NCBI RefSeq assembly: GCF_001021385.1
Contig: NZ_CP011773.1
Location: 2,976,001-3,040,000, forward strand
From: Mycobacterium sp. EPa45
GTDB lineage: Bacteria > Actinomycetota > Actinomycetes > Mycobacteriales > Mycobacteriaceae
Direction of reading: 5' to 3'
DNA length: 64,000 nucleotides
A model generated the notes under the pieces. The model did not search any database. It was not told the origin of the DNA and saw only the letters and a list, made by a program, of their open reading frames with translations. Position 1 is the first letter of the stretch; each line of letters starts with the position of its first letter. Both the position numbers and the translations under genes were made by a program. This document shows positions 34,761 to 44,497 of the stretch, piece by piece.

Positions 34761-36038
34761 GTGGCTCGGAAGCCAGTTCGTCGGGATTTGCACCAGTGGG
34801 AGACCTCAGGTGTGCCAGGCCCATTACCGCCGAAGGTCAAACACCCCTCGATTCTGGCCCGGTACCTCAGGCCGCTGGTTGGGCTTTTGACCGTAGTGGT
34901 TCTCGTGCTGATAGCTGGATTCGCGATCCTGGCTTTCCGCGGAGAGGTTTTCACCGACACCGTGCCGATCACCGTGGTGGCCGAGCGTGCCGGGCTGGTG
35001 ATGAATCCAGACGCGAAAGTCAAGATGCGCGACGTCGAAGTCGGCCGTGTCGCATCAATAGAAGAGCGCCCGGACGGGACCGCGGCGATCCATCTCGCGC
35101 TCGATAGGAAGCAGGCCAGCGCGATTCCGGCGAATGTAGGTATCGACATCGCCGCGTCGACGGTGTTCGGAGCAAAATTCGTCGACCTCATCCCGCCTGA
35201 CGTCTCCTCCCCGAAGCCAGTTCAGGCTGGCCAGGTCGTCACTGCCGAACACGTCACGGTCGAGGTGAACACCCTGTTTCAGCAGTTGACCGACGTCATC
35301 TCCAGCATCGACCCGGCCAAGCTCAACACCACACTCGGAGCTCTGTCCTCTGGGTTAAATGGCCGGGGCGAAAAGCTTGGTCGCACCATCAGCGACTTCG
35401 ATTCGGTACTCGGTGACATCGATCCATCGCTGCCCGCGCTGAGCCAGGACATCTCGAATTCGTCAGTTGTCCTGCGCACCTTCGGAGACTCAGCGCCCGA
35501 TGTGATGAGAATTCTCGCCAACTCCAGCCGGCTCAGCAATACCGTTGTGGATCAGCAGGCGAATCTCGACCGGTTCCTGCTGAGCGCGATCGGAATCGCG
35601 GATGCCGGAAACGATGTGGTCGGCGGGAATCGCCAGGCGCTGACCGACACCCTTCACCTATTGGTTCCGACCACCGGCCTGCTGGACCGATATGCCCCGG
35701 CGTTGTACTGCCTGTTGTCAGGTCTGGTGCCACTGGTCGACGCCCCTCCGCTTCGGTTACCCGGTGCGGAGGTCAGCACAGGGTTCACCTGGGGCGTCGA
35801 GCGCTACCGCTACCCTCAGGACCTGCCGAAGGTGGCGGCCAAGGGCGGCCCTCAATGTACCGGTTTTCCAGTGCAATTCGAAGGTCGCGTGCCGTATGTC
35901 GTGGCCGATACCGGAACCAACCCCTACCGGTATGACAACCCCGGCATCATCCTCAACGCAGACGGGATCAAGCGGCTACTCTTCGGCGACTTCGACGGCC
36001 CCCCGCGTAACTCCATGCAGATCGGGCAGCCGGGATGA
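34761..36038 (+). CDS. MceA-type lipid transport protein
   Basis: 425 residues. A cytoplasmic basic start, one transmembrane helix at about 36-60 (VGLLTVVVLVLIAGFAILAF), then an MlaD/MCE domain (about 65-150: ITVVAERAGLVMNPDAKVKMRDVEVGRV), a long helical region and a C-terminal MceA-type tail with LPGAEVSTGFTWGVERYRYP. MCE proteins form a periplasm-spanning hexameric tunnel for lipids. GTG 34761 follows GGCGGGGA. It is the first of six overlapping mce genes; no yrbEA/B permease genes precede it. Confidence 0.92.
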   Translation: MARKPVRRDLHQWETSGVPGPLPPKVKHPSILARYLRPLVGLLTVVVLVLIAGFAILAFRGEVFTDTVPITVVAERAGLVMNPDAKVKMRDVEVGRVASIEERPDGTAAIHLALDRKQASAIPANVGIDIAASTVFGAKFVDLIPPDVSSPKPVQAGQVVTAEHVTVEVNTLFQQLTDVISSIDPAKLNTTLGALSSGLNGRGEKLGRTISDFDSVLGDIDPSLPALSQDISNSSVVLRTFGDSAPDVMRILANSSRLSNTVVDQQANLDRFLLSAIGIADAGNDVVGGNRQALTDTLHLLVPTTGLLDRYAPALYCLLSGLVPLVDAPPLRLPGAEVSTGFTWGVERYRYPQDLPKVAAKGGPQCTGFPVQFEGRVPYVVADTGTNPYRYDNPGIILNADGIKRLLFGDFDGPPRNSMQIGQPG

Positions 36039-37063
36039 GATCGACCAGGTCCGTGTTCGTCAAGTTCGCCACGTTCGTGGTCGTCATGTCCGTTCTGACC
36101 GGGCTGCTGTTCATGGTGTTCGGTGGCTATCGCGGCGGCTCGGCCAACTCCTACTCGGCCGTCTTCGGCGATGCGTCGGGCCTGAAAGCCGGCGACTCAG
36201 TCCGAGCCTCGGGTCTGCGGGTCGGTACTGTGAATAGCGTTGCCTTACAGCCTAATAAGAGCGTGATCGTCGAATTCGACGCCGATCGCTCGGTCGTCCT
36301 CACCGGGGGTAGCCGGGCGGCTGTTCGCTACCTGAACCTCGTCGGCGACCGCTATCTCGAATTGGCCGACCAGCCCGGGTCTGCCCGAATCCTTCCTCCC
36401 GGCAGCCGAATTCCGCTCGATCGCACCGCACCGGCGCTGGATCTGGACGTTTTGGTCAGCGGGCTCAAGCCGGTGATTCAGGGTCTGAATCCTCAGGACG
36501 TGAATGCGTTGACCGGTTCACTGATCAGGATCATGCAGGGCCAAGGAGATAACCTCGAGTCGCTTTTCTCCAAGACATCGTCGTTCACCAATGCGTTGGC
36601 CGACAACCAAGACCTCATACAGCACCTGATCGAGAATCTGAACCAGGCGATGGCGACGGTCGCCGACGACGGCGACAAGTTCACCAAAGCGATCGATCGT
36701 CTCCACCAACTCGTCGGTGAGTTGTCACGGGAGCGAGAGCCGATCGGTACCGCGATTGACGGGCTGAGCAACGGCACCGCCTCGCTTGCCGACCTGTTGA
36801 AGCAGGCACGGTCCCCATTGGCGGGCACAATCGATCAGCTGAGTCGACTTGCGCCCAACCTGCAAGCAGGCAACGACAAGCTCGATGCGGCGCTCGCCAA
36901 GGCGCCGGAAAACTATCGCAAGCTCGCCCGGATCGGGGCCTATGGCAGCTTCCTCAACTATTACCTGTGCGGCATCCAGGTTCGCGTCAGTGACCTGCAA
37001 GGGCGCACTGCCGTCTTTCCGTGGGTCAAACAAGAAACGGGAAGGTGTGCCGAGAAGCCATGA
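36035..37063 (+). CDS. MceB-type lipid transport protein
   Basis: 342 residues. TM helix at about 9-31 (FATFVVVMSVLTGLLFMVFGGY), MCE domain with AVFGDASGLKAGDSVRASGLRVGTVNSV, then a helical shaft (QDVNALTGSLIRIMQG ... NALADNQDLIQHLIENLNQ) and the MceB tail SFLNYYLCGIQVRV. The usual length is about 340-350. The ATG overlaps the mceA stop and its stop overlaps the mceC ATG. Confidence 0.92.
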   Translation: MRSTRSVFVKFATFVVVMSVLTGLLFMVFGGYRGGSANSYSAVFGDASGLKAGDSVRASGLRVGTVNSVALQPNKSVIVEFDADRSVVLTGGSRAAVRYLNLVGDRYLELADQPGSARILPPGSRIPLDRTAPALDLDVLVSGLKPVIQGLNPQDVNALTGSLIRIMQGQGDNLESLFSKTSSFTNALADNQDLIQHLIENLNQAMATVADDGDKFTKAIDRLHQLVGELSREREPIGTAIDGLSNGTASLADLLKQARSPLAGTIDQLSRLAPNLQAGNDKLDAALAKAPENYRKLARIGAYGSFLNYYLCGIQVRVSDLQGRTAVFPWVKQETGRCAEKP

Positions 37064-38142
37064 TCAAGTATCGGCAGTCTCGCCTGGTCAGAGTCGGCTT
37101 CTTCGGGGCGGTATTGATCATCCTGGTCATCGCCGTGGGACTGCAGCCGGAGCGGATCGTCAGCTGGGCCAACACGATTCGGTATCAAGCTGAATTCGTC
37201 GAGGCCGGCGGCCTGAGGGCCGGCGACGCAGTGCGGGTTTCGGGGGTGAAAGTCGGTTCGGTGAGCGCAATCTCACTGCGTGGCGGGAGGGCCCTGGTCG
37301 ACTTCACGGTCAGCAGCGGTGTGCAACTCGGATCGGAGACCACGGCTCACATTCGGACCGGCACTCTGCTGGGTGAGCGGATCATGACGCTGGATTCGGC
37401 GGGGGACTCGATCATGAAGCCCTTGTCGGTCATCCCGACCACCAGGACCGCATCGCCGTACTCACTGACCGAAGCTGTCGGCGATCTGACGACCAATACC
37501 GCAGGCACCGATCTCGGTGCTCTCAACCAGTCCCTGGACACGCTCACGGCCACCATCAACCAGATCGCCCCGCAGCTGGGCCCCACGTTCGACGGGCTCA
37601 GTCGGCTGTCGCAATCCATCAACAGCCGAAACGATTCGGTCGCGCAGCTTCTGCACAACACCGCGTCGGTGACGGGTCTTCTCTCCGAACGCAGCCAGCA
37701 GGTCAATGAGATGATTCTGAACTCCAACGACCTGTTGTCGGTGTTGGTCGAACGCCGCCAAGCCATCGTCGCACTGTTGCAGTCGACTTCAGCACTGGCG
37801 CAACAGCTCTCAGGGGTCATCCAGGACAACGAGAAGGAGCTTGCGCCGATGCTGGAAAAGCTCAATTCGGTGACCGCGGTCTTGGAGAAGAATCGGGACA
37901 ATCTCGCCACGGGGCTGCCCGGGCTGACCAAGTATTTGACGACACTGAGTGAGATCGTCGCCAACGGGCCCTTCTACACCGCGTTCGTGCCCAACTTGAT
38001 CCCGGGGCAGTTCACGCAGCCGTTCCTCGATTACGCATTCGGCTTCCGCCGCGGGACCGATGCCGGGCAACCAGCGGACAATGCCGGGCCACGCGCCGAG
38101 CTTCCGTTCCCCTACAACGGGATCCCCCAGGGGCCGCACTGA
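37060..38142 (+). CDS. MceC-type lipid transport protein
   Basis: 360 residues. TM helix at about 11-28 (VGFFGAVLIILVIAVGL), MCE domain with AEFVEAGGLRAGDAVRVSGVKVGSV and a long coiled-coil-prone region (QSLDTLTATINQIAPQ ... LLSERSQQVNEMILN). ATG 37060 is fixed by the ATGA overlap with mceB. The C-terminus ends in a short proline-rich tail. Expected to be one subunit of the hetero-hexameric MCE assembly. Confidence 0.92.
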   Translation: MIKYRQSRLVRVGFFGAVLIILVIAVGLQPERIVSWANTIRYQAEFVEAGGLRAGDAVRVSGVKVGSVSAISLRGGRALVDFTVSSGVQLGSETTAHIRTGTLLGERIMTLDSAGDSIMKPLSVIPTTRTASPYSLTEAVGDLTTNTAGTDLGALNQSLDTLTATINQIAPQLGPTFDGLSRLSQSINSRNDSVAQLLHNTASVTGLLSERSQQVNEMILNSNDLLSVLVERRQAIVALLQSTSALAQQLSGVIQDNEKELAPMLEKLNSVTAVLEKNRDNLATGLPGLTKYLTTLSEIVANGPFYTAFVPNLIPGQFTQPFLDYAFGFRRGTDAGQPADNAGPRAELPFPYNGIPQGPH

Positions 38143-39515
38143 TGACGCGATCGAAACTCTTCTACCCGCTGGTGGCTGTATTGAGCGTGTTGTTGGTCGC
38201 CGGCATAGTCGTCATCGTCCACCATGCGTATTACGCGCCCAAGACGATCACGGCGTACTTCACCAAGGCGACCGCCATCTATCCGGGCGACGAGGTCCGG
38301 GTCGCGGGAGTTCAGATTGGCTCCATCAAAGCCATCGAGCCGGTGGGCACCCAAGCCAAGATGACCTTGTCGGTGAGCCGGGAGGTCCCCATTCCGGCGA
38401 ACGCCACCGCGGTCGTCGTAGCCCAGAATCTGATTTCCGCGCGGTACGTCCAACTCGCGCCGGCCTATCTGTCGGCGGGCCCAATAATGGGCAATGGTGC
38501 GGTGATTCCGGTCGACCGGACTGCAATCCCTGTCGAATGGGATGAACTCAAAGACCAATTGAATCGACTGACGACCGCTCTCGGACCCGGCACGGACCCG
38601 TCGGGAACATCACTCTCGCGGTTCGTCGACAGCGCCGCGAACGCGATGGGAGGAAACGGAGACAGGCTGAGGCAGGCGTTGGCCCAGTTGTCCGGTGTCG
38701 GGCGGATCCTCGCCGATGGCAGCGGAAACATCGTCGACATCATCAAAAATCTGTCGACGTTCATCAGCACGCTCCGCGACAGCAACACTCAGATAGTCCA
38801 ATTTCAAGACCGACTCGCCACCCTCACCAGCGTGCTCGACGGAAGCAAGGCCGACCTCGATGCCGCACTGACCAACGTCTCGGAGGTCGTCGGCGGCGTC
38901 CAGCGTTTCATCGCGAACAGCCGCAACCAAACCTCAGAGCAGGTGCAGAGACTGGCGAACGTCACTCAAGTACTCGTCGACCATCAGCGCGACCTCGAGC
39001 AGTTGCTGCACGTGGCACCGACAGCTATTGCGAACACGCTCAACTTCTTCGATCCGCGCGACCGGGCGATCGTCGGCACGTTCGCCTTCGCGAACATGGC
39101 CAATCCCGTGCAGCTCATCTGTAGCTCGATCGGTGCCGTCGAAAACGCCACCGCCGCGGAGTCGAGCAAGTTGTGCGCCGACTACCTCGGCCCCGCACTG
39201 CGATTGCTCAACCTCAACTATCTCCCGTTCCCCATCAACCCTTTCCTCGGTGCGAAACCGCCACCTCAAGACTTCGTCTATTCCGAGCCACGGTTGGCCC
39301 CCGGCGGGGCCGGGCCGGCACCCGGGCCGCCGGAGACACCTCCAGCGGTGTCGGCGTACACCGGTCTGCACAACGATCAACCACCGCCACCGGGTTACGG
39401 CCCACCGCCGGAGGCGGCTCATCCCAGGGACCTGCCTGGGCTGATGCTGCCCGCGCCCGACTCTGCGCCGTTGCCCGCGGAAGCCCCGCAACCGGGAGGG
39501 CCACCACAGCCATGA
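38142..39515 (+). CDS. MceD-type lipid transport protein
   Basis: 457 residues. TM helix at about 9-28 (LVAVLSVLLVAGIVVIVHHA), MCE domain with AYFTKATAIYPGDEVRVAGVQIGSI, the helical shaft, then a low-complexity tail of about 80 residues very rich in Pro, Gly and Ala (residues 375-457), typical of MceD. The start codon overlaps the mceC stop (TGATG). The tail is probably disordered and extends toward the outer envelope. Confidence 0.92.
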   Translation: MTRSKLFYPLVAVLSVLLVAGIVVIVHHAYYAPKTITAYFTKATAIYPGDEVRVAGVQIGSIKAIEPVGTQAKMTLSVSREVPIPANATAVVVAQNLISARYVQLAPAYLSAGPIMGNGAVIPVDRTAIPVEWDELKDQLNRLTTALGPGTDPSGTSLSRFVDSAANAMGGNGDRLRQALAQLSGVGRILADGSGNIVDIIKNLSTFISTLRDSNTQIVQFQDRLATLTSVLDGSKADLDAALTNVSEVVGGVQRFIANSRNQTSEQVQRLANVTQVLVDHQRDLEQLLHVAPTAIANTLNFFDPRDRAIVGTFAFANMANPVQLICSSIGAVENATAAESSKLCADYLGPALRLLNLNYLPFPINPFLGAKPPPQDFVYSEPRLAPGGAGPAPGPPETPPAVSAYTGLHNDQPPPPGYGPPPEAAHPRDLPGLMLPAPDSAPLPAEAPQPGGPPQP

Positions 39516-40690
39516 CGATCACCTCGAAACTGAAGCGGTCGGTAGCGGCTAGTTGCTGTGTCCTGCTCAGTGTGGGATGCGGCTTCGACGGGCTGAACTC
39601 CGTCGCGCTCCCCGGTGCCGTCGGCCGTGGACCAGACGCAGCCGTCTACCATGTTGAACTAGCCAATATCGGTACATTGGAATCGAATTCGCCAGTCATG
39701 GTCGACAACGTGATCGTCGGCAGCGTGGGCCAGATGCTGTTCGACAACTGGCACATCGACGTCGCGGTATCGGTTCGACCGGACGTCGCCATACCCGGGA
39801 ACGCCGTGGCAACGGTTGGGCAAACGAGCCTGTTGGGCTCGATGCACGTCGCGCTCGATCCACCGCTGGGCCAGGAACCTCAGGGGCGGCTGCAGTCGGG
39901 TGCCACGATCCCGTTGTCGCGCACAGCTTCCTACCCGTCGACCGAGCAGACATTGGCCTCGCTGTCCGCACTGGTCAACGGTGGTGGACTCGGCCAGATC
40001 GGCGACATCATCCGCAGCATGAACACCGCGCTATCCGGCCGAGAACCCCAGGTGAGAGAACTCATTGAGCGTTTGGGACGGTTCATCGGCGTGTTCGACA
40101 CCCAGCGCGACGAGATCATCGACTCGCTGAAGTCGCTCAACAAGCTGGCCGAAACGCTTGCCAGCCAACGTGACACGGTGACGGCGGCATTGCGCGACAT
40201 TCCCCCGGCGTTGGAGGTGCTGGTACAGGAGCGCCCGCACTTGACCGATGCCTTGGAAAAACTCGGCGCGTTCGGTGATCTGGCCACCCGCCTTGTCAAC
40301 GATGCGGGGACCGATCTGACAACCAATCTCACGAACCTCGAACCGACGATCAAAGCCTTGGCCGACGTCGGGCCGGACCTCGCGCGTGTCGTTGCCTATC
40401 TGCCTACTGCTCCGTTCAATCAGAGCATCATCGACCGCGGCATCCGCGGCGACTACATGAATCTGTTCATCATCATTGACTTGACCACCGCACGCCTGAA
40501 ACGAACATTGTTGGCCGGCACCCATTGGGAGGACCAGGACGCCCAACTCGTTCCGGCCCCCGGCGACCTCGGATACGAGTCGTATTACACCAGAAACCCA
40601 CTCGGCGCTCCGATCTCGCCACCGCCCCCGACGTACCAGGACTCGCTGAAGCTCGCGCCGCCCCCGCCACCGACCCAGGGTGGCGGCTGA
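39512..40690 (+). CDS. MceE-type lipoprotein (LprN-like)
   Basis: 392 residues. A signal peptide ends in lipobox LSVGC with the lipidated Cys at 23, followed by an MCE domain (YHVELANIGTLESNSPVMVDNVIVGSVGQM) and the shaft. MceE is the lipoprotein subunit of mce operons, which fits its position fifth of six. ATG 39512 overlaps the mceD stop. It ends in a short proline-rich tail. Confidence 0.93.
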   Translation: MTITSKLKRSVAASCCVLLSVGCGFDGLNSVALPGAVGRGPDAAVYHVELANIGTLESNSPVMVDNVIVGSVGQMLFDNWHIDVAVSVRPDVAIPGNAVATVGQTSLLGSMHVALDPPLGQEPQGRLQSGATIPLSRTASYPSTEQTLASLSALVNGGGLGQIGDIIRSMNTALSGREPQVRELIERLGRFIGVFDTQRDEIIDSLKSLNKLAETLASQRDTVTAALRDIPPALEVLVQERPHLTDALEKLGAFGDLATRLVNDAGTDLTTNLTNLEPTIKALADVGPDLARVVAYLPTAPFNQSIIDRGIRGDYMNLFIIIDLTTARLKRTLLAGTHWEDQDAQLVPAPGDLGYESYYTRNPLGAPISPPPPTYQDSLKLAPPPPPTQGGG

Positions 40691-42207
40691 TGTTCAGCCG
40701 GCTCATTCGAATTCAGCTGGTGATATTCACCATCGCGTCGGTCGTCGGTGCCGCGGTGATGGCGTTCAACTATCTGCAAGTGCCTCTGCTCCTCGGCATC
40801 GGCCGGATCAACGTCACGCTGGAGTTGCCGGCCGGCGGTGGGCTCTATCGATTCGCGAATGTCACCTACCGGGGCGTTCAGATCGGCAGGGTGACCGAGG
40901 TGCTGGTGACCCCGGTAGGGGCGAAAGCGGAACTGTCGCTGGACAGTTCACCGCAAATACCTGCCGACTTGGTGGCCGAGGTGCACAGCGTGTCGGCCGT
41001 TGGTGAGCAGTACGTCGACCTGCTGCCGCGAACCGACTCGGCACCATACCTGCGAGACGGCTCGGTGATCGGCCTTCGTGACAGTAGGATTCCCGCGCCG
41101 GTCGGGCCAATACTGGACAAGACGAGCGCGTTACTCGGCAGCATCCCGAAGGACAAACTGAGCGCGCTGCTCGACGAGACATCCAAAGGTTTCGATGACG
41201 CCGGTTACGACATCGGCTCGCTGCTCGACTCGGGCTCGACGGTCACCAGCAGCACCCGAGACGTATCAGGCCAACTGAAGGCGCTGATCGACGACAGCGC
41301 ACCGCTGTTGGACGGTGCGGCGCACTCACGCGACGCGACCCGGGTATGGATACATAGTCTGGCGGGCGTGACAGACCAACTGGTCACCAACGATCCCCAG
41401 ATCCGAACGCTCCTGCAGAACGGGCCGGGCGCACTTGACGAGGCGACCGCATTGCTCGAGCAACTGAAGCCGACCTTGCCCGTGTTGCTGGCGAACTTGA
41501 CCAGTCTGGGCAAAGTCGCCGTCACGTACAACGCGTCGTTGGAACAGCTTCTGGTGCTGGTGCCGCCATTCTTCGCGGGGCTGGGGGCCTTGTCACACGT
41601 CGCCAACGCGACGGGTTTGCCGCTGGGGGACTTCAGGGTCGGACTGGGTGACCCACCGGCCTGCACGGTCGGATTCCTGCCCCCGTCGCAGTGGCGTTCG
41701 CCGGCTGACACAACCACCATCGACACCCCGGATGGGTTGTACTGCAAGCTCCCTCAAGACTCCCCGATCATGGTGCGGGGACTGCGAAACCTGCCGTGCA
41801 TGGCCCATCCGGGTAAGCGCGCCCCCACCGTTCAGCTGTGCGATAGTGACCAGTCCTTCGAGCCGCTCGCCCTTCGCCAGCATGCCCTGGGTCCGTCTCC
41901 GCTGGACCCCAATCTGGTCGCGCAGGGTATTCCTCCGGACACCCGGGTCGATCCCAGCGCTGGGCTCTATGGCCCGCTGGACGGCACTCCGCTGCCGGAG
42001 GGACCGCCACCGCCGCCAGGGCCCGTGGTGGCGCCGAGTTCGTACAACGGAAACACAGCGCCGGGGCCGTCGGTGGCGGTAACGGGATACGACCCACGAA
42101 CGGGACGTTATCTGGGCACGGACGGACTGACGCGCGTTCAGAGTGACCTTCTGCCCGCAACGGCACCGGCCGATTGGCAACATCTCGTTCTGCCTGCCGG
42201 GCATTGA
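40690..42207 (+). CDS. MceF-type lipid transport protein
   Basis: 505 residues. TM helix at about 7-25 (IQLVIFTIASVVGAAVMAF), MCE domain with ELPAGGGLYRFANVTYRGVQIGRV, shaft to about 300, then an MceF-type extracytoplasmic C-terminus with cysteines (ACTVGF, YCKLP, LPCM, LCDSDQ) and a Pro/Gly-rich tail. ATG 40690 overlaps the mceE stop. It is the last mce gene; the small secreted gene follows 17 bases later. Confidence 0.92.
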   Translation: MFSRLIRIQLVIFTIASVVGAAVMAFNYLQVPLLLGIGRINVTLELPAGGGLYRFANVTYRGVQIGRVTEVLVTPVGAKAELSLDSSPQIPADLVAEVHSVSAVGEQYVDLLPRTDSAPYLRDGSVIGLRDSRIPAPVGPILDKTSALLGSIPKDKLSALLDETSKGFDDAGYDIGSLLDSGSTVTSSTRDVSGQLKALIDDSAPLLDGAAHSRDATRVWIHSLAGVTDQLVTNDPQIRTLLQNGPGALDEATALLEQLKPTLPVLLANLTSLGKVAVTYNASLEQLLVLVPPFFAGLGALSHVANATGLPLGDFRVGLGDPPACTVGFLPPSQWRSPADTTTIDTPDGLYCKLPQDSPIMVRGLRNLPCMAHPGKRAPTVQLCDSDQSFEPLALRQHALGPSPLDPNLVAQGIPPDTRVDPSAGLYGPLDGTPLPEGPPPPPGPVVAPSSYNGNTAPGPSVAVTGYDPRTGRYLGTDGLTRVQSDLLPATAPADWQHLVLPAGH

Positions 42208-42224
42208 CATCGAAGGAGTCGGCC

Positions 42225-42719
42225 GTGTCCATTCGCACTCGCCTAGGTACCGCGATACTGCTGTCGTCCGTCGTGGCGGGGTCGACTGCTGCCCCGCGGG
42301 CAGCGGCCGACCCCAATGACTATGCACTCAATGGAAAATTCACCGCGATATCCGACGGCCAATGGGCGAAGACCAACGAACGCTTCCACGACGAGGCGAC
42401 CGTCACCAGCACCTGGACCATCCGCACATCGTGCAGGACGGCGATCGACTGCTCGGGTCAGGTGTCCAGCGACCAGGGCTGGACCGCCGACGTCACCTAC
42501 GACGAACCGCTGTGGTACGTCACCCGGAATCTGGCTGATTGGATGACGTGTCCGGACGGGACCAGCGTGGCGGGTCAGCAGATCATCAAGTTTTTCGTCG
42601 ATCACTACGACAAGCCGAATTTGCGGGGTTGGGACAACACGCTCGGGCCGAGCGGGGCCTGTGGGATCAACAAGGTGCTCAATATCGAGCTGCCGTTCAA
42701 GCTGATACCGATTACCTGA
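42225..42719 (+). CDS. Small secreted protein downstream of mce operon
   Basis: 164 residues with a signal peptide (RTRLGTAILLSSVVAGSTAAPRAAA, cleavage near residue 28). The mature part has four cysteines (SCRTAIDC, TCPDG, ACGIN) likely forming two disulfides, and conserved WAKTNERFHDEATVTSTWTI. It resembles conserved exported mycobacterial proteins of unknown function. GTG 42225 follows AAGGAGTC. Its place in the mce operon suggests an accessory role in the envelope, but this is inference. Confidence 0.75.
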   Translation: MSIRTRLGTAILLSSVVAGSTAAPRAAADPNDYALNGKFTAISDGQWAKTNERFHDEATVTSTWTIRTSCRTAIDCSGQVSSDQGWTADVTYDEPLWYVTRNLADWMTCPDGTSVAGQQIIKFFVDHYDKPNLRGWDNTLGPSGACGINKVLNIELPFKLIPIT

Positions 42720-42739
42720 GGGCAGTGGCTATTCGATGC

Positions 42740-43216
42740 TCAGGCATCAACCATCGCGGCAATGGTGTCGACGACACACGCGGGACGGTCGGACCCCTCG
42801 ACCTCGACCGTGACGCGCACGGTCGCTCGACCGCCCCGATCATTGCGCTCCACCCGGATCAGCTCGGCACCGGCACGGATGCGGGAGTCGACCGGCACCG
42901 GAGCCGGGAACCGGAGCTTGTCTGAGCCGTAGTTCACCTGCATCGACAACCCGGTCACCTGGTAGATCTGCTTGACCAGGATCGGCACCAGCGACAGCGT
43001 GAGATAACCGTGGGCGATGGTCTTGCCATACGGACCTTTGGCGGCCCTCTCCGGGTCGACGTGGATCCACTGGTGGTCGCCCGTCGCCTCGGCGAACAGA
43101 TCGATCTCTTTCTGAGTGACTGTGCGCCAGTCGCTGTAGCCGAGATGCTCACCCACGTGCGCCTCGAAGGCGGCGATGCCCTCGTACACCGTCGGGGAGG
43201 GGGGCGCCTGTGTCAT
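42740..43216 (-). CDS. MaoC-like (R)-enoyl-CoA hydratase
   Basis: 158 residues. The hydratase-2 signature FAEATGDHQWIHVDPERA has the catalytic Asp and His, followed by GKTIAHGYLTLSLVPIL, as in Rv0130-type (R)-specific hydratases. It hydrates a trans-2-enoyl-CoA. Its ATG overlaps the stop of the amidohydrolase at 43213 in a two-gene operon. It is convergent with the secreted protein, 20 bases away. Confidence 0.88.
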   Translation of the reverse strand: MTQAPPSPTVYEGIAAFEAHVGEHLGYSDWRTVTQKEIDLFAEATGDHQWIHVDPERAAKGPYGKTIAHGYLTLSLVPILVKQIYQVTGLSMQVNYGSDKLRFPAPVPVDSRIRAGAELIRVERNDRGGRATVRVTVEVEGSDRPACVVDTIAAMVDA

Positions 43217-44406
43217 GCGGAGACCTTGGCGAGCCCCAACTGCTTGATTGCGTTGCCGCCCATGATCTTTGCCTTCGCCGTCTCCGACAGTCCGTCGAGT
43301 CGGTCGATGAAGCTCAACGGCTCGCCGATGCCCTCGGGATGTGGGAAGTCCGACCCGAACATCACGTGATCCTCACCCATGATGTCGACGATCTTCTTCA
43401 CGTCGTCCTCGAGGAACGGGTGGATGTACACGTTGCGCTTGAAGACCTCGACTGGGTGCTCGGGGAACTCGTTCGGCATGGTCTTGTACGCCTTCTCGAG
43501 GAGCCGCAGGAGGTTCGGCACCCAGCCGCTGCCGTTCTCGACGACAAGGACCTTGAGATCGGGGAACCGTGACAGGGCGCCGTGGCAGATCAATGCCGCC
43601 AGGGTGTCCTCCATTGCGCGGAAGCCCATGACAACTTCACGCAACGTGCTGGTCTTGAAGGACAGGTACTCGCCGCCGCCCTCCCACTCCATGAGGTGCT
43701 TCTGATACCCACTGTCGGAGGCGTGGAAGGTGACCGGGATGCCCGCCTTGACCACTTCGGCCCAGAAAGGATCGTATTCGGGAAGTCCCATCGAGCGTGA
43801 ACCGCCGTACTGACTCGGTACCGGGGCCGGGCGGACCAGGAACGTCTTCATGCCGCGTTCGAGTGCCCAGTGGAACTCCTTGATGGCCTCGTCGACCAAC
43901 GGCAGGCAGATCACCGGCGTGGCGAAGATGCGATTCTCATAGTTGAACGTCCAGTGCTCGTGCATCCACTCGTTGAGCGCGTGGATGATCGCGTGGGTGA
44001 GTACCACGTCGTCGGTCGTGCGCTCCTCGATCAGGCTCGCCAGAGTCGGATACATCACGCACTGGTCGATACCGAGTTCGTCCATCAGCTCCAGACGCGG
44101 TGCCGGCGCCTGATACGCCGGGATGACGTCCATCGCTTCGCCGATGAACTCCCGGAAGTTCAAGCCGTTGGGGTTGTTGCCGAGGAAGTAGTCCTCAGCA
44201 CTCCCCGGGCGAGCGACTCGCTCGAACGTCGGATTCGGGATCATGTGGCTGATGCGGTCCTTGACGACGAGCTTCGGGCGACCGTTGACGTCGACATAAC
44301 CCACCTTGCCTTGGTGTTCCTTCGGCAGGTACTTGAGAAGTGCTTCCTTCGTCTCGTACATATGATTGTCGATGTCGAAGATCGGGTACGGCAGGCGGCG
44401 GGTCAT
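43213..44406 (-). CDS. Amidohydrolase-2 family metal-dependent hydrolase or decarboxylase
   Basis: 397 residues, TIM-barrel type. FDIDNHMYETKEALLKYLP at the start gives a metal-site pattern, with a central VTFHASDSGY and a C-terminal VMFGSDFPHPEG. The family includes ACMSD-like decarboxylases and ring-cleavage hydrolases. Two paralogues occur at 47768 and 54535 with the same N- and C-terminal motifs. A variant inverted repeat (GAAAA-N5-TTATC) lies 49 bases upstream. The reaction cannot be assigned from sequence alone. Confidence 0.87.
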   Translation of the reverse strand: MTRRLPYPIFDIDNHMYETKEALLKYLPKEHQGKVGYVDVNGRPKLVVKDRISHMIPNPTFERVARPGSAEDYFLGNNPNGLNFREFIGEAMDVIPAYQAPAPRLELMDELGIDQCVMYPTLASLIEERTTDDVVLTHAIIHALNEWMHEHWTFNYENRIFATPVICLPLVDEAIKEFHWALERGMKTFLVRPAPVPSQYGGSRSMGLPEYDPFWAEVVKAGIPVTFHASDSGYQKHLMEWEGGGEYLSFKTSTLREVVMGFRAMEDTLAALICHGALSRFPDLKVLVVENGSGWVPNLLRLLEKAYKTMPNEFPEHPVEVFKRNVYIHPFLEDDVKKIVDIMGEDHVMFGSDFPHPEGIGEPLSFIDRLDGLSETAKAKIMGGNAIKQLGLAKVSA

Positions 44407-44454
44407 GAGCCGAATTCCTCCTCAGAACAGCGAATATAGGCATTTACGCCTAGT

Positions 44455-44469
44455 GAAAATGACGTTATC
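44455..44469. promoter_or_regulatory. Variant operator-like repeat GAAAA-N5-TTATC
   Basis: GAAAATGACGTTATC lies inside a GTGA...TCAC frame (44453-44471) upstream of the amidohydrolase start at 44406. The arms resemble the shared site but the spacer is one base short, so it is a weaker candidate. Confidence 0.3.
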
Positions 44470-44497
44470 ACTAACGCGATCCAACATCCATATGGGG

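Noticed and set aside
42715..42744. CCTGAG...CTCAGG hairpin between convergent genes as a terminator
   Set aside because: The stem is only six base pairs with an 18-base loop and no T-run; it may be chance.
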